From: Helicobacteraceae bacterium UBA6016
Lineage (GTDB): Bacteria; Campylobacterota; Campylobacteria; Campylobacterales; UBA6016
Assembly (NCBI GenBank): GCA_002428055.1
Contig: DIZY01000050.1
Location: 1-18,767 of the forward strand
Direction of reading: 5' to 3'
Length of the DNA: 18,767 nt
The stretch's first letter is position 1. Every line of letters starts with the position of its first letter. A model generated the notes under the pieces. That model had not been told where the DNA came from, did not search any database, and was given only the letters and a program-made list of their open reading frames with translations. Position numbers and translations under genes: made by a program. This document shows positions 1 through 7,447 of this stretch, piece by piece.

Positions 1-94
1 AGCACTGGTTCTTTTGATACACACACGACGATACCGCAAGAGTCGGGCTATGTATAAATCTTAAAAACGGCTTTATCTTCGTAACCTGCAAAAC

Positions 95-1111
95 CTATCC
101 GATGCCAAACGGCTCATATTCGCTTGTTTCACAAATGCATTTTTTGAGCCTGTTTGCCTCTCTGCGGATGATTTGCCGCCATGTGAGCAGTTGTCCGCCC
201 GTGCCTGCTACTTCTATCTGCTCCGTCATTTTGGCGATAAATTTTAGTTCTATTTTTTTGACTGCCTCTTTGGCAAACCGTAGTCTTCCGCTATCGCTCT
301 CAAAGTCTTTTGCGGTTATCTCGTCACGGTTTAGCATCGTAAAAATCATATTGTCGCCGATGATTGGCTTGAATATTTCGGCAAGGTCGAGATGGAGGCT
401 GAGGCTTTTGTAGTTTGGCTCGTGCAGGTAGCCGATGCGAGGGTCTAGTTCGGTTTTGTAGATTTCGCTTAGGCAAATATTGTAAATACGGGTGTTAAAG
501 TAGCTGATGAGGGCATTTATTTTGTCAGCCGGAGGGCGTTTGCTTCGCTCTGTGAATTTAAAGCTTTTTTGGTTTTTGATGATTTGGTTCCACCCCTCGT
601 AGTACGCCCTCTTAAAACTCCCCTCAACGCCCATCAAAACATCTATACTTTTCGCAGAGTCCACACTAGCCTCCAGCACTGAGAGCTCAAGCGGCGTCTT
701 TGCATTGTATTTTTTGAGATTTTTGACCCCTGCCCTGATATGCCCTTTTGTAATTTGCTTGGCGATATAGAGTCTGTGTTTTGCGTCATCAAAGGCACGA
801 AGTTGTTGGAGTAGGACAAAGCCGCTTTTATTGACGGCGTTTGGCGTGTTCGGGTAGATGTTACCCCTGTGCGTTCCCGTATGCGTAAAGAGATGCACAA
901 GGATATTATTGTCCGCCAAAAAGCATAGAGTATTCGTATCGGTCTCGATGTTTGCCGTGATATACAGCTCATCTATGGCGTTTATCGGTAGGGCTTTTGG
1001 CGCTCCGGACTCCATACCCTCCTCATTTGTAGCCGTAAAGACTATGTTGTTATCTCGCCTGTATAGTTTGCCCCGCCCCGTGAGGAAATGTACTCTATCG
1101 GTCTTTTGCAC
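95..1111 (-). CDS. cas1: CRISPR-associated endonuclease/integrase Cas1 (type I-B)
   Basis: Cas1 is the metal-dependent integrase that, with Cas2, inserts new spacers into the CRISPR array. At 338 residues it has the usual family length. Visible family features are the glutamate in VEGSFKR in the middle of the protein, the YLHEP histidine motif, and the following LHLDLAEIFKP segment, which together carry the three metal-binding residues of the Cas1 fold. The start is GTG at 1111, four bases after the cas2 stop, with GGAG seven bases upstream lying inside the end of cas2. It is the last gene of the transcript. Only 94 bases remain to the window edge, and no repeat array or clear terminator is seen there. 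Having cas1 after cas2 reverses the usual order. Confidence 0.97.
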   Translation of the reverse strand: MQKTDRVHFLTGRGKLYRRDNNIVFTATNEEGMESGAPKALPINAIDELYITANIETDTNTLCFLADNNILVHLFTHTGTHRGNIYPNTPNAVNKSGFVLLQQLRAFDDAKHRLYIAKQITKGHIRAGVKNLKKYNAKTPLELSVLEASVDSAKSIDVLMGVEGSFKRAYYEGWNQIIKNQKSFKFTERSKRPPADKINALISYFNTRIYNICLSEIYKTELDPRIGYLHEPNYKSLSLHLDLAEIFKPIIGDNMIFTMLNRDEITAKDFESDSGRLRFAKEAVKKIELKFIAKMTEQIEVAGTGGQLLTWRQIIRREANRLKKCICETSEYEPFGIG

Positions 1112-1115
1112 TGCC

Positions 1116-1397
1116 CTACTCCGTAAAAATTGAATCTAGCTTGTCTATGCCAACAACCGTGCGCTTTGAGTGGCTTAGCTTTGCAAACTCGTAAAATATT
1201 ATGCTATCTAGTTCCTTATCGGCGTGTTTGCCCACCTCGGCTTTTAGCTTTTTGAGGTCGGAGGCTTTTATCTCGCCCTCGTAGACGCTATATTGCACCC
1301 TTGGCAGATATTTTTCTATGGTTTTGCGTATTCGCCTTGAGTTGTCCCGCTCTTTTAGTTCCCTGCCTGCTATGTCGTACACCAGTATCAGATACAT
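1116..1397 (-). CDS. cas2: CRISPR-associated endoribonuclease Cas2
   Basis: Cas2 forms the central dimer of the Cas1-Cas2 spacer integration complex. The protein opens with MYLILVYDIAG, the typical first beta strand of Cas2 with the conserved aspartate, followed by RRIRKTIEKYLPRVQYSVYEGE, which is the characteristic helix and second strand. The true start is the ATG at 1397, giving 93 residues. The open frame extends 15 codons further upstream, but the ATG at 1397 has a strong GAGGGG ribosome site four to five bases before it, and the longer form would add a non-Cas2 tail. The gene starts two bases after the cas4 stop and ends four bases before cas1, so the three adaptation genes form one transcriptional unit. 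Confidence 0.96.
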   Translation of the reverse strand: MYLILVYDIAGRELKERDNSRRIRKTIEKYLPRVQYSVYEGEIKASDLKKLKAEVGKHADKELDSIIFYEFAKLSHSKRTVVGIDKLDSIFTE

Positions 1398-1399
1398 TT

Positions 1400-1897
1400 T
1401 TACCCCTCGCAATAGCTCTTGTAGGCGCACCCTTTGCACCACTTTGTCTTCTCGTAAGGCGGCGGTGAGGGAGTCTGCACGAAACGCACCAGTTCGGCTA
1501 GCATCATCTCCAGTTCCTCAAATACCTCATCACTCCCCTCTACGAATATCACCGTCTTGCCGGATATGACTTTGCCGTCAATCTTTTTGAGCTTTAGCCC
1601 CGTCCTTAGTAGATACATATAAAACAGCAGTTGCGCCTTTGCCGCCTCCGGATTGCTCATCGTCTTTTTGTGCTCGGTAATTAGGTAGTGCCCACCACGC
1701 TTTTCTAGCTTATCAAAATGCAGATGCGAAAAAGGAAAATCCTGCCCTTTGTCCCGTATATCCGCAAGCACCCGCCCCATCGTGATAGCATCATCCGACT
1801 GGTCGGCGTGTATGTGCCTAGCGTAGAGCCACGCCTCACGGCGACAAGTGGCGTAGTAGTTGATGAGGGTTCCGGTGATGTCGTCAATGGTGAACAT
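1400..1897 (-). CDS. cas4: CRISPR-associated exonuclease Cas4
   Basis: Cas4 is a RecB-like iron-sulfur nuclease that trims prespacers and helps set their PAM and orientation for Cas1-Cas2. Starting at ATG 1897 (MFTIDDITGTLINYY) the protein has 165 residues, a normal Cas4 length. It carries one N-terminal cysteine (in YATCRREAWLY) and a C-terminal CKGCAYKSYC cluster, together the four cysteines of the Fe-S site. The nuclease core shows a FDKLEK aspartate, the E-x-K pair in LITEHKK and a QLLFYMYLL (QxxxY-like) motif. An open frame continues 10 codons further upstream, but those residues do not look like Cas4. The start codon lies inside the hipB coding region, with a 14-base overlap, so translation is probably coupled to hipB. 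That overlap is the main oddity of the gene. Confidence 0.94.
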   Translation of the reverse strand: MFTIDDITGTLINYYATCRREAWLYARHIHADQSDDAITMGRVLADIRDKGQDFPFSHLHFDKLEKRGGHYLITEHKKTMSNPEAAKAQLLFYMYLLRTGLKLKKIDGKVISGKTVIFVEGSDEVFEELEMMLAELVRFVQTPSPPPYEKTKWCKGCAYKSYCEG

Positions 1898-2165
1898 CGA
1901 GCAGCTCGTCAAGTGTCGGCAGGACATTTCTATCTTTTAGCTCCACCTCTAGCCCCAGTCTGTCTAGCAAAAGACCTAGCTTGACTAACGACAAACCGAT
2001 TTTACCGCCGTTTTCAAAACCGCTAAGCGTAGCTCTACTGATTTTTGCATAGTCGCATAGCTCTTGCTGGGTTAGCCCCATCTCCTTGCGCCTTTTGGCT
2101 ACCCGTGAGCCTATCTCATAAATCTCCAAAATCAACCTCTTTTTTGCTTTTTCCATCCAGTCCAT
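1884..2165 (-). CDS. hipB: HipB-like XRE-family antitoxin
   Basis: A 93-residue DNA-binding protein with a single XRE/Cro-type helix-turn-helix. Residues about 20-70 contain the motif core RRKEMGLTQQELCDYAKIS followed by RATLSGFENG, which is classic for HipB-like antitoxins. Such antitoxins bind and restrain a HipA kinase and repress their own operon. The gene overlaps the 3' end of hipA by 50 bases, and its stop overlaps the start of cas4 by 14 bases, so it sits exactly at the junction between toxin and adaptation module. The start is uncertain: ATG 2165 or ATG 2156, both with weak ribosome sites, consistent with coupled translation from hipA. The order toxin-then-antitoxin reverses the classical hipBA order. 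Confidence 0.88.
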   Translation of the reverse strand: MDWMEKAKKRLILEIYEIGSRVAKRRKEMGLTQQELCDYAKISRATLSGFENGGKIGLSLVKLGLLLDRLGLEVELKDRNVLPTLDELLDVHH

Positions 2166-3318
2166 CCATCCAAGAAGCTATCATCATCGTGCCTATCTTC
2201 TCAAAATGTGGGTTTTGCGCCGTGTACTCCTGTAACCGTACAATACCGTCTTTGATAGCCTCTGCGCACTCATCATAAACTGCGGTTGCTTTGGCGGTGG
2301 GTAGATTGCAGTAGATGCGACCGAACTCCACAAGCGTTTTTTTCTCCCACCATATCTTTTTGCCTTGCAATGTAAGCGCTGGCTTATCCTTTGGCAGATA
2401 TGCCGTCGTAGTCACTATGTCATAAGCCGGAGATATGACGGCATCGCCCACCCCCTCAAAATACAAAATACCGAAGTTTTTGAGATGGGCATCGCCGTTT
2501 CGCATAATAAACGAAAGTACGACTGAGCGATAGAGCTGATCCATGGAATACTCAAGGTTTTTTGGCGCTACAAATGTCTTTATCGTCTTGGCTAACTGTT
2601 CGTAGCTACCGCTATATTTTTCGCTTTTGTTTTTGCCCTGCAAGACGCACGCCTCCTCAAAACCTATGCGCTTACCGTCTTTTTCATCATTTGTAAATCT
2701 CTCGACAATTAGCAGTTTTTTGTTCTCAGAGAGATAGAGGCTTGGAGTGATAAGCCCCGCACTCCTTGCGGTTTGCATACAAAAATACTCGTTTTCACAA
2801 AGATAAGGGAACTCTTCGCCGTAACTTTTTACTATGTACTCTTTAGTATCTAGCTTTATTTTGTCCTTTAGCGTAGCCAAAACCTTCGGTTGCACGCCGG
2901 ATACGGCAGAGCGAGACAAAAAGGTATGGAGTAGCTCCGTAAAAATATCCGCCTTGGAACCCAGTAGCTCGTCTAGCGAATAATCTTTTTTTATCTCTTC
3001 GATTTTTGTACCGTTTGCGGCTTTGTAGGTCAACCTACCGTCTATATTTGGAGCCAACGCCTCAAAAAGCGTCAAGTCATCTAGCCGCTCGACATCTTTT
3101 TTCAAAAGCTCTTTTAGGACTTCAAAGAGATACCCCTCGGGCATATTCATATCAAATATCGGATGCAAGGAGTTTTTTGGGTAGATATAGCTTTTGTTTC
3201 GCACCGGCATAGTGAGAGATATAAAGCTATCCGGATTTTGAGACAAATATGTAAAGCAGTAGTCCCTACCCTCAAGCGACAACGCCCCTGCAAGCGAACC
3301 GTTTGTATATGCTTCCAT
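2116..3318 (-). CDS. hipA: HipA-family serine/threonine kinase toxin
   Basis: HipA toxins phosphorylate a translation factor (GltX in the E. coli prototype), halting growth until the antitoxin wins. From ATG 3318 the protein has 400 residues and appears complete. It has an N-terminal HipA_N-like region (LHPIFDMNMPEGYLFEVL), the Gly-rich ATP loop SGVQPK (about residues 140-145), the ATP-binding lysine in YIVKSYG (164), the catalytic NGDAHLKN motif (N274, D276, N281) and the metal-binding aspartate in SPAYD (300). The serine three positions before the loop glycine, where E. coli HipA autophosphorylates, is alanine here; serines flank it. GTG 3321 is an alternative start, but GAGGGG is better spaced (six bases) from ATG 3318. 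The gene lies 147 bases after cas3 and overlaps hipB. The substrate is not predictable from sequence. Confidence 0.93.
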   Translation of the reverse strand: MEAYTNGSLAGALSLEGRDYCFTYLSQNPDSFISLTMPVRNKSYIYPKNSLHPIFDMNMPEGYLFEVLKELLKKDVERLDDLTLFEALAPNIDGRLTYKAANGTKIEEIKKDYSLDELLGSKADIFTELLHTFLSRSAVSGVQPKVLATLKDKIKLDTKEYIVKSYGEEFPYLCENEYFCMQTARSAGLITPSLYLSENKKLLIVERFTNDEKDGKRIGFEEACVLQGKNKSEKYSGSYEQLAKTIKTFVAPKNLEYSMDQLYRSVVLSFIMRNGDAHLKNFGILYFEGVGDAVISPAYDIVTTTAYLPKDKPALTLQGKKIWWEKKTLVEFGRIYCNLPTAKATAVYDECAEAIKDGIVRLQEYTAQNPHFEKIGTMMIASWMDGLDGKSKKEVDFGDL

Positions 3319-3334
3319 CACCTGCCCCTCTTTA

Positions 3335-3353
3335 TGTATCTATATAGTTTACA
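3335..3353 (-). promoter_or_regulatory. Operator-like site 1 at the hipA promoter
   Basis: The plus strand reads TGTATCTATATAGTTTACA. On the minus strand this is TGTAAA-N7-GATACA, the same pattern as site 2, with matching bases at 14 of 19 positions. It covers the predicted transcription start and touches the -10 element. It is a likely binding site for HipB, by analogy with the multiple HipB operators at the E. coli hip promoter; the E. coli operator sequence itself is different. Confidence 0.55.
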
Positions 3354-3381
3354 TTATTGCATAAAAAAGATATTTTGTAAA
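3353..3381 (-). promoter_or_regulatory. Predicted sigma-70 promoter of hipA-hipB-cas4-cas2-cas1
   Basis: Reading the minus strand, TTTACA (3376-3381) and AATAAT (3353-3358) are separated by exactly 17 bases, and TG precedes the -10 by one base (extended -10). Transcription would start near 3346, about 25-30 bases before the hipA ATG. No gene other than the hip pair and the adaptation cas genes lies downstream. Both promoter elements are overlapped by the two operator-like sites described separately. This is a prediction from consensus match only. Confidence 0.6.
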
Positions 3382-3394
3382 GTAATGGGATACA
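3376..3394 (+). promoter_or_regulatory. Operator-like site 2 at the hipA promoter
   Basis: The plus strand reads TGTAAAGTAATGGGATACA. It is the inverted partner of site 1: outer arms TGTATC/GATACA and inner arms TTTACA/TGTAAA share one exact centre of symmetry at 3364.5. Its first six bases are the complement of the predicted -35 element, so a bound repressor would block RNA polymerase. Confidence 0.55.
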
Positions 3395-3465
3395 AAATTA
3401 GTCGAAACATGCAAAGCTCTCAGTAAGACCAATATTTTATTAAAAACAACCATTAACATCTTTTA

Positions 3466-5643
3466 TTATGCAAAAAATGAATCTTTATCGATCTCTATCA
3501 AAAGCCCTCTGTCTTGACAATAATCCAACCTAGCAACAATATTTTTATCATCAAAGTACGCCAGTCCATTGCCAAGCAGAAACTTATAAAATTTGCTAGA
3601 TACGGGTATAAGTAGTTTTTCCGCATCTAAGTATTTTCTATCCACTTTATTTTGCTTAAATTCATCGACTAGTCTATATGGTAGGACTTGTACACCATCA
3701 AACTGCCTTTCAAACTTCTCTTCATTTTCCTCATAAGCCTTAAATGGAAATAATGAATCCATCATTTCAGAAAAAGCAATGTTTAAATTGTCATCTATCT
3801 CAAATGGCATATATATCATGTCAAGCATACTTTGAATTTTGGATTCATCAAGCAGTTGTTCATCAATAGCGCAAAGCTCAATAAATGTCTTTTCTAGTAT
3901 CTGCTTATCGTATATTTTTTCAAATCTTTTTTCAATACTATTGGCAACATAGCAATTGGGTGGTAAATTTTCACTAAATGAGCGCTTTCTAAAAACTCTT
4001 CCAAACCTTTGCAAAAGAGAATCAAGCGGAGCAAGTTCTGTTATTATTGCATCGTAGTCAATGTCCAAACTCACCTCTATAGCTTGTGTGCCTATTAATA
4101 GTTTTGGTTTTTTGTTGGAATACAATATTTGTTCTTTGCTCGTCCTATCTCTTGCATTAAACCTACTATGCAAAAGTAGCTTATCCTCAAACTCTATTTT
4201 TTGGTAAATCTCTTGCGCTTTTGCCACTGTATTGCAAACAACAATAAGACTCTTCCCTTCGCTTAACAGTTGGCTTGCAAAATTTATTTGGGCTTCAATA
4301 TTGCCTTCCAAGATTTTAATTTTGTGCCTAATAAGATTTTTTAGTAAATCATCATCTGCCCTTACAGTAGTTGCTATACCCAATATCTCAGCCATCATTT
4401 TTTGTAAAAAACTAGGCATTGTTGCGGTCATTATGAAAATTTTAACCTTCAGGTGTATTTGTAGCCATCTTAAAAAAAATAATATTCTCTGAAAGATTTC
4501 TTTGTCATAAATATGAATTTCGTCAAACACAAGACAGCTATTGGATAGCTCGGTTAAGCCTTTCTCAAAGCCCTTAACCCCAAAAGCCCATTTTAAAACC
4601 TGATACGGGGTTGTAATTTTAAAAGGTCTGTTAATCTTTTTATGTGTATCTATTAAATCAGATAAAGTCTGCCCATCTTTTTTTTCATATTTTTCATCTA
4701 TAAAAAATTTTGCTTTTCCATGCAAAAGACCGACTAGTTCATCGGATTCAAAATTGTTTATCATTCTGGTTGTCATGGCATTTATTGAGGCAGTAAACGG
4801 AAGTATATAAAAAACCCTTGATTGTTCTTTTTGAAGCTGACTTTTTATCCAACCGATAGCAGATTCTGTTTTTCCACTACCAGTAGGGGCTATTAACAAT
4901 ACATCTTCACTACTATCCCAACATTTTATTTGATGTGTTTTTGGCATAAATTTTTTCAAAAAATCAAAATTTGAATTTTCCAGAATAGCTATTTTATTGA
5001 TACCGGCAGAGGCATTATGGTCACAAATGGATAGAGTTGCCGATAAAAAAATATTTTTAAATTTTGTCTGTTCGTCGATATTTGGCTCATCCTTTATCCA
5101 TTCTTTTATTAGATTTGGAAGCGGATTTATAGACTCTACGGAACCAAAATTTATTCCATAGTTAGACAAAAATAACTTAATCCAGTTAAAATTCAAGCTT
5201 TTAAACTCATTTTCAAAAAACAAATCTTCTTTTATATTTATTTCTTCACCGTTATCAAAATCTTTTTTTGCAACTTCCGACTGTTTGTATCTTTTTTTTA
5301 GCTCTAAAAAATCTTTATGATGTGCCAATATCGCATTTGCTATCAATATTTTTTGTTCTTCTTGTAGTGGCATGTTCAAAAACACGCCACAGCTGATCCA
5401 CTCGTGCCTAAAAGGATATGATTTACGCTCACAGACCATTAACTCTTGAAAGCCGCTTGTGCATTTGCCTAAGTCATGAAATATAATTGCAAGTCTCAAA
5501 AGCCCCCAAAAATCATTTATATTTGAAGTTTTCGGCAAAAATGGAAACGCAATCTTTAAAGACTCAAAAACCTTGAGCATGTCATCTACATGTTCTTTGA
5601 GTGTAACTTCTTTATCGTTTCCACAAAATCTTTTGGCGAGCAT
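3466..5643 (-). CDS. cas3: CRISPR-associated helicase/nuclease Cas3 (HD + DExH fusion)
   Basis: Cas3 is recruited by the Cascade complex to unwind and degrade target DNA. The 725-residue protein has an N-terminal HD nuclease domain with H18, HDLGK at 56-60, H80, H108/H109 and D208 in CDHNASAG. A superfamily 2 helicase follows, with Walker A APTGSGKT (252-259), DEIH (374-377), motif III TATMP (406-410) and motif VI QRFGRVFRK (545-553). All catalytic elements appear present, so the protein should be active. ATG 5643 overlaps the cas5 stop by one base (TAATG). The composition is AT-rich (22 of 60 G+C at 4501-4560), unlike hipA just downstream. It is the last gene of the interference block; no strong terminator hairpin follows, so readthrough into hipA is possible. 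Confidence 0.97.
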   Translation of the reverse strand: MLAKRFCGNDKEVTLKEHVDDMLKVFESLKIAFPFLPKTSNINDFWGLLRLAIIFHDLGKCTSGFQELMVCERKSYPFRHEWISCGVFLNMPLQEEQKILIANAILAHHKDFLELKKRYKQSEVAKKDFDNGEEINIKEDLFFENEFKSLNFNWIKLFLSNYGINFGSVESINPLPNLIKEWIKDEPNIDEQTKFKNIFLSATLSICDHNASAGINKIAILENSNFDFLKKFMPKTHQIKCWDSSEDVLLIAPTGSGKTESAIGWIKSQLQKEQSRVFYILPFTASINAMTTRMINNFESDELVGLLHGKAKFFIDEKYEKKDGQTLSDLIDTHKKINRPFKITTPYQVLKWAFGVKGFEKGLTELSNSCLVFDEIHIYDKEIFQRILFFLRWLQIHLKVKIFIMTATMPSFLQKMMAEILGIATTVRADDDLLKNLIRHKIKILEGNIEAQINFASQLLSEGKSLIVVCNTVAKAQEIYQKIEFEDKLLLHSRFNARDRTSKEQILYSNKKPKLLIGTQAIEVSLDIDYDAIITELAPLDSLLQRFGRVFRKRSFSENLPPNCYVANSIEKRFEKIYDKQILEKTFIELCAIDEQLLDESKIQSMLDMIYMPFEIDDNLNIAFSEMMDSLFPFKAYEENEEKFERQFDGVQVLPYRLVDEFKQNKVDRKYLDAEKLLIPVSSKFYKFLLGNGLAYFDDKNIVARLDYCQDRGLLIEIDKDSFFA

Positions 5644-6401
5644 TAAAACATTCTAAGCAAGATATGCGTTTGAAGCTCTTTGTCAAAAAAACCACCCTCG
5701 TTAACCATCGGCATAGTTTTTTTGTATTGCCAATTTGACATATTAAATTTGTCCATTTTATTTTGAGGAGTTTCTAAAAAAACACCCTTCGCATCCTGAA
5801 TGCAAAAAGGCCGAATATCAATCGGTTGTCTAGTGTTGCTTGAATAATCAAAGCTTTTTGGGGCAAGCACATATTCACCTGCAATGTTAATATTTTTAGT
5901 CTCCATTGCACAACCTTGAAGCATAATACCATCGCTCTCTTCGGCATCTATGCAGTCTACACTTTCAACTTTTGCAAAATCACCACTTCTTCCAAGTAGA
6001 AGCTGGTGAAGTGGTGATTTAAAAGATTGAGCTATCTCCTCATTGTCAAGATATAAGCTTAGATAGCACCCAAAAAGTATTTCTCGCCTAAAGGCATCAG
6101 AGTTTGGAAAAAGGTTCTTTTGTAATAGATAATTACCTTTACCCTTATACTCAAATCCTATTTTTCCACTCTCTTCTCTTTTTATTTTATAAATCGTTTC
6201 AATATCCCAAAAGGCAGTCTCATATTTAAAAGCATAAGAAAACTTCAAGTTTTTAAAATCATAACTACCATATGCAGAGGCAATAAGCCCCTGAATTGTC
6301 GTATATGGAATCGATTTTAAGCTAGGCTGATGGTTTACCATCACATTTGGATATCTAAAACTAGCGGTTTGCGCACTTATTAGTACCCTCCACAGTCTCA
6401 T
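5643..6401 (-). CDS. cas5: Type I-B Cascade subunit Cas5 (Cas5t-like)
   Basis: Cas5 caps the 5' handle of the crRNA in the Cascade complex. The 252-residue protein begins MRLWRVLISAQTASFRYPN, the usual first strand of the Cas5 RAMP fold, followed by the helix-forming segment IPYTTIQGLIASAYG with the Cas5 pattern (P-T-x2-G-hh-A). The middle region is more variable, and the C-terminal KELQTHILLRMF is a final strand. ATG 6401 shares one base with the cas7 stop, and the stop shares one base with the cas3 start, so translation is coupled on both sides. Assignment to the Cas5t branch rests on the Cst1/Cst2 neighbours as much as on its own sequence. Confidence 0.93.
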   Translation of the reverse strand: MRLWRVLISAQTASFRYPNVMVNHQPSLKSIPYTTIQGLIASAYGSYDFKNLKFSYAFKYETAFWDIETIYKIKREESGKIGFEYKGKGNYLLQKNLFPNSDAFRREILFGCYLSLYLDNEEIAQSFKSPLHQLLLGRSGDFAKVESVDCIDAEESDGIMLQGCAMETKNINIAGEYVLAPKSFDYSSNTRQPIDIRPFCIQDAKGVFLETPQNKMDKFNMSNWQYKKTMPMVNEGGFFDKELQTHILLRMF

Positions 6402-7447
6402 TAGCTATCCATTTCCATAATAATTTTTTCAATATTTTCAACTACAAATTTATCAATAGCTTCATTGATACTTCCAAAATTTATCTTAGAGGTAAGCTCG
6501 TCGTCGCTAATATAATTTTTTAGCGCCTCAAAACTAAAGCTATCCATAAAGCCACTTGCCTTGCCTATATAAATACCGCTTCTAAAATAATCTTTATTGT
6601 CTTTTATTACTTCAGCCAAAGCTATTTCCGAGATTGTTGCCTTCCCATCGTCGTTTATGGCTATATTATCAAACGGATTGTTGCCACCTTTTAGTATTGA
6701 CAATACAATAAAATCAGGTTTAACACTGTTATAGTTTGTAGTTCTTTTTGCGCCACCGCTTATTGTTTTTAGGGCTTGAAGTGCTTCTATAATTCTTTTG
6801 ATTCTCTTATTGCTAGCCAATCGTACTCTTTGTATATCCTTGTGGATTAGGTCATCTACAGGTTTATTATTGTCGTCCTTAACTAATTCATCAAATGTCT
6901 CTTTTGAAATATTTTGATAGCCTGATCGTGAAACGCTAGTAAAAGTGCCAACCTGATCCAAGTCAATAGAAAAAAGCCCTTTCATGACGGCAGAATAAGA
7001 TTGCTTACCGTATGGTGCAGGATTGTCTCCATCTTGATGCTGCCTCCCCATAATTGCGAATTCCTCTAAAGGTTTTGTTGGTATCACAGATACTAAAACG
7101 GAATTTTTTAACGGGCTAACCCTTGTAAATGTATCACTTGCAGCACGCATATATCCAAAAACATCATCATCTTCATAAGTATCCGGTCTAGCTGATGTAT
7201 AGTAAACTTTCCCATCTTTCGTAATAGGACTTAAATTCCACCCCAACATAGCGCACGACTCCCTCCACCAATATCTCCAAGCCTGCCCAGAAATAAATGG
7301 ATACGATTCTCGCCCTTTTTTTATTAGTTTAACAGCTGTAGCGTTTTCAGACAAACTACTTTTTTCGACACCCATATTATTCAAGGCCGCACCATCCACA
7401 TCAATCAAAACAGCGCCTTGCACAAAGTAATTTTTTATTTCACTCAT
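6401..7447 (-). CDS. cas7: Type I-B Cascade backbone Cas7 (Cst2/DevR family)
   Basis: Cas7 subunits line the crRNA and form the Cascade backbone. From ATG 7447 the protein has 348 residues, typical for the Cst2/DevR branch. Recognisable segments are the N-terminal strand with NNMG, the SGQAWRYWWRE motif that follows YPFI, the DVFGYM element, TRVSPLKNSVLVSV, and FSIDLDQVGTF in the middle, all typical of this branch. ATG 7453 two codons earlier is unlikely to be the start because the AAGGAG ribosome site abuts it directly, whereas it is six bases from ATG 7447. The start overlaps the cas8 stop by eight bases and the stop overlaps the cas5 start by one. DevR relatives have been described as autoregulators, but nothing here tests that. 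Confidence 0.95.
   Translation of the reverse strand: MSEIKNYFVQGAVLIDVDGAALNNMGVEKSSLSENATAVKLIKKGRESYPFISGQAWRYWWRESCAMLGWNLSPITKDGKVYYTSARPDTYEDDDVFGYMRAASDTFTRVSPLKNSVLVSVIPTKPLEEFAIMGRQHQDGDNPAPYGKQSYSAVMKGLFSIDLDQVGTFTSVSRSGYQNISKETFDELVKDDNNKPVDDLIHKDIQRVRLASNKRIKRIIEALQALKTISGGAKRTTNYNSVKPDFIVLSILKGGNNPFDNIAINDDGKATISEIALAEVIKDNKDYFRSGIYIGKASGFMDSFSFEALKNYISDDELTSKINFGSINEAIDKFVVENIEKIIMEMDS

Noticed and set aside
1..94. Possible CRISPR array or leader beyond the cas1 stop
   Set aside because: No repeated unit is visible in these 94 bases; an array may lie further left but cannot be claimed.
102..413. Open frame on the plus strand antisense to cas1
   Set aside because: The cas1 frame has clear family motifs; this is its mirror.
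1895..1927. Longer N-terminus for Cas4
   Set aside because: The ten extra residues do not resemble Cas4, and ATG 1897 begins the typical MFTIDDITGT segment.
3421..3465. Rho-independent terminator after cas3
   Set aside because: No stem of useful length before a T-run is seen on the minus strand; only AT-rich sequence.
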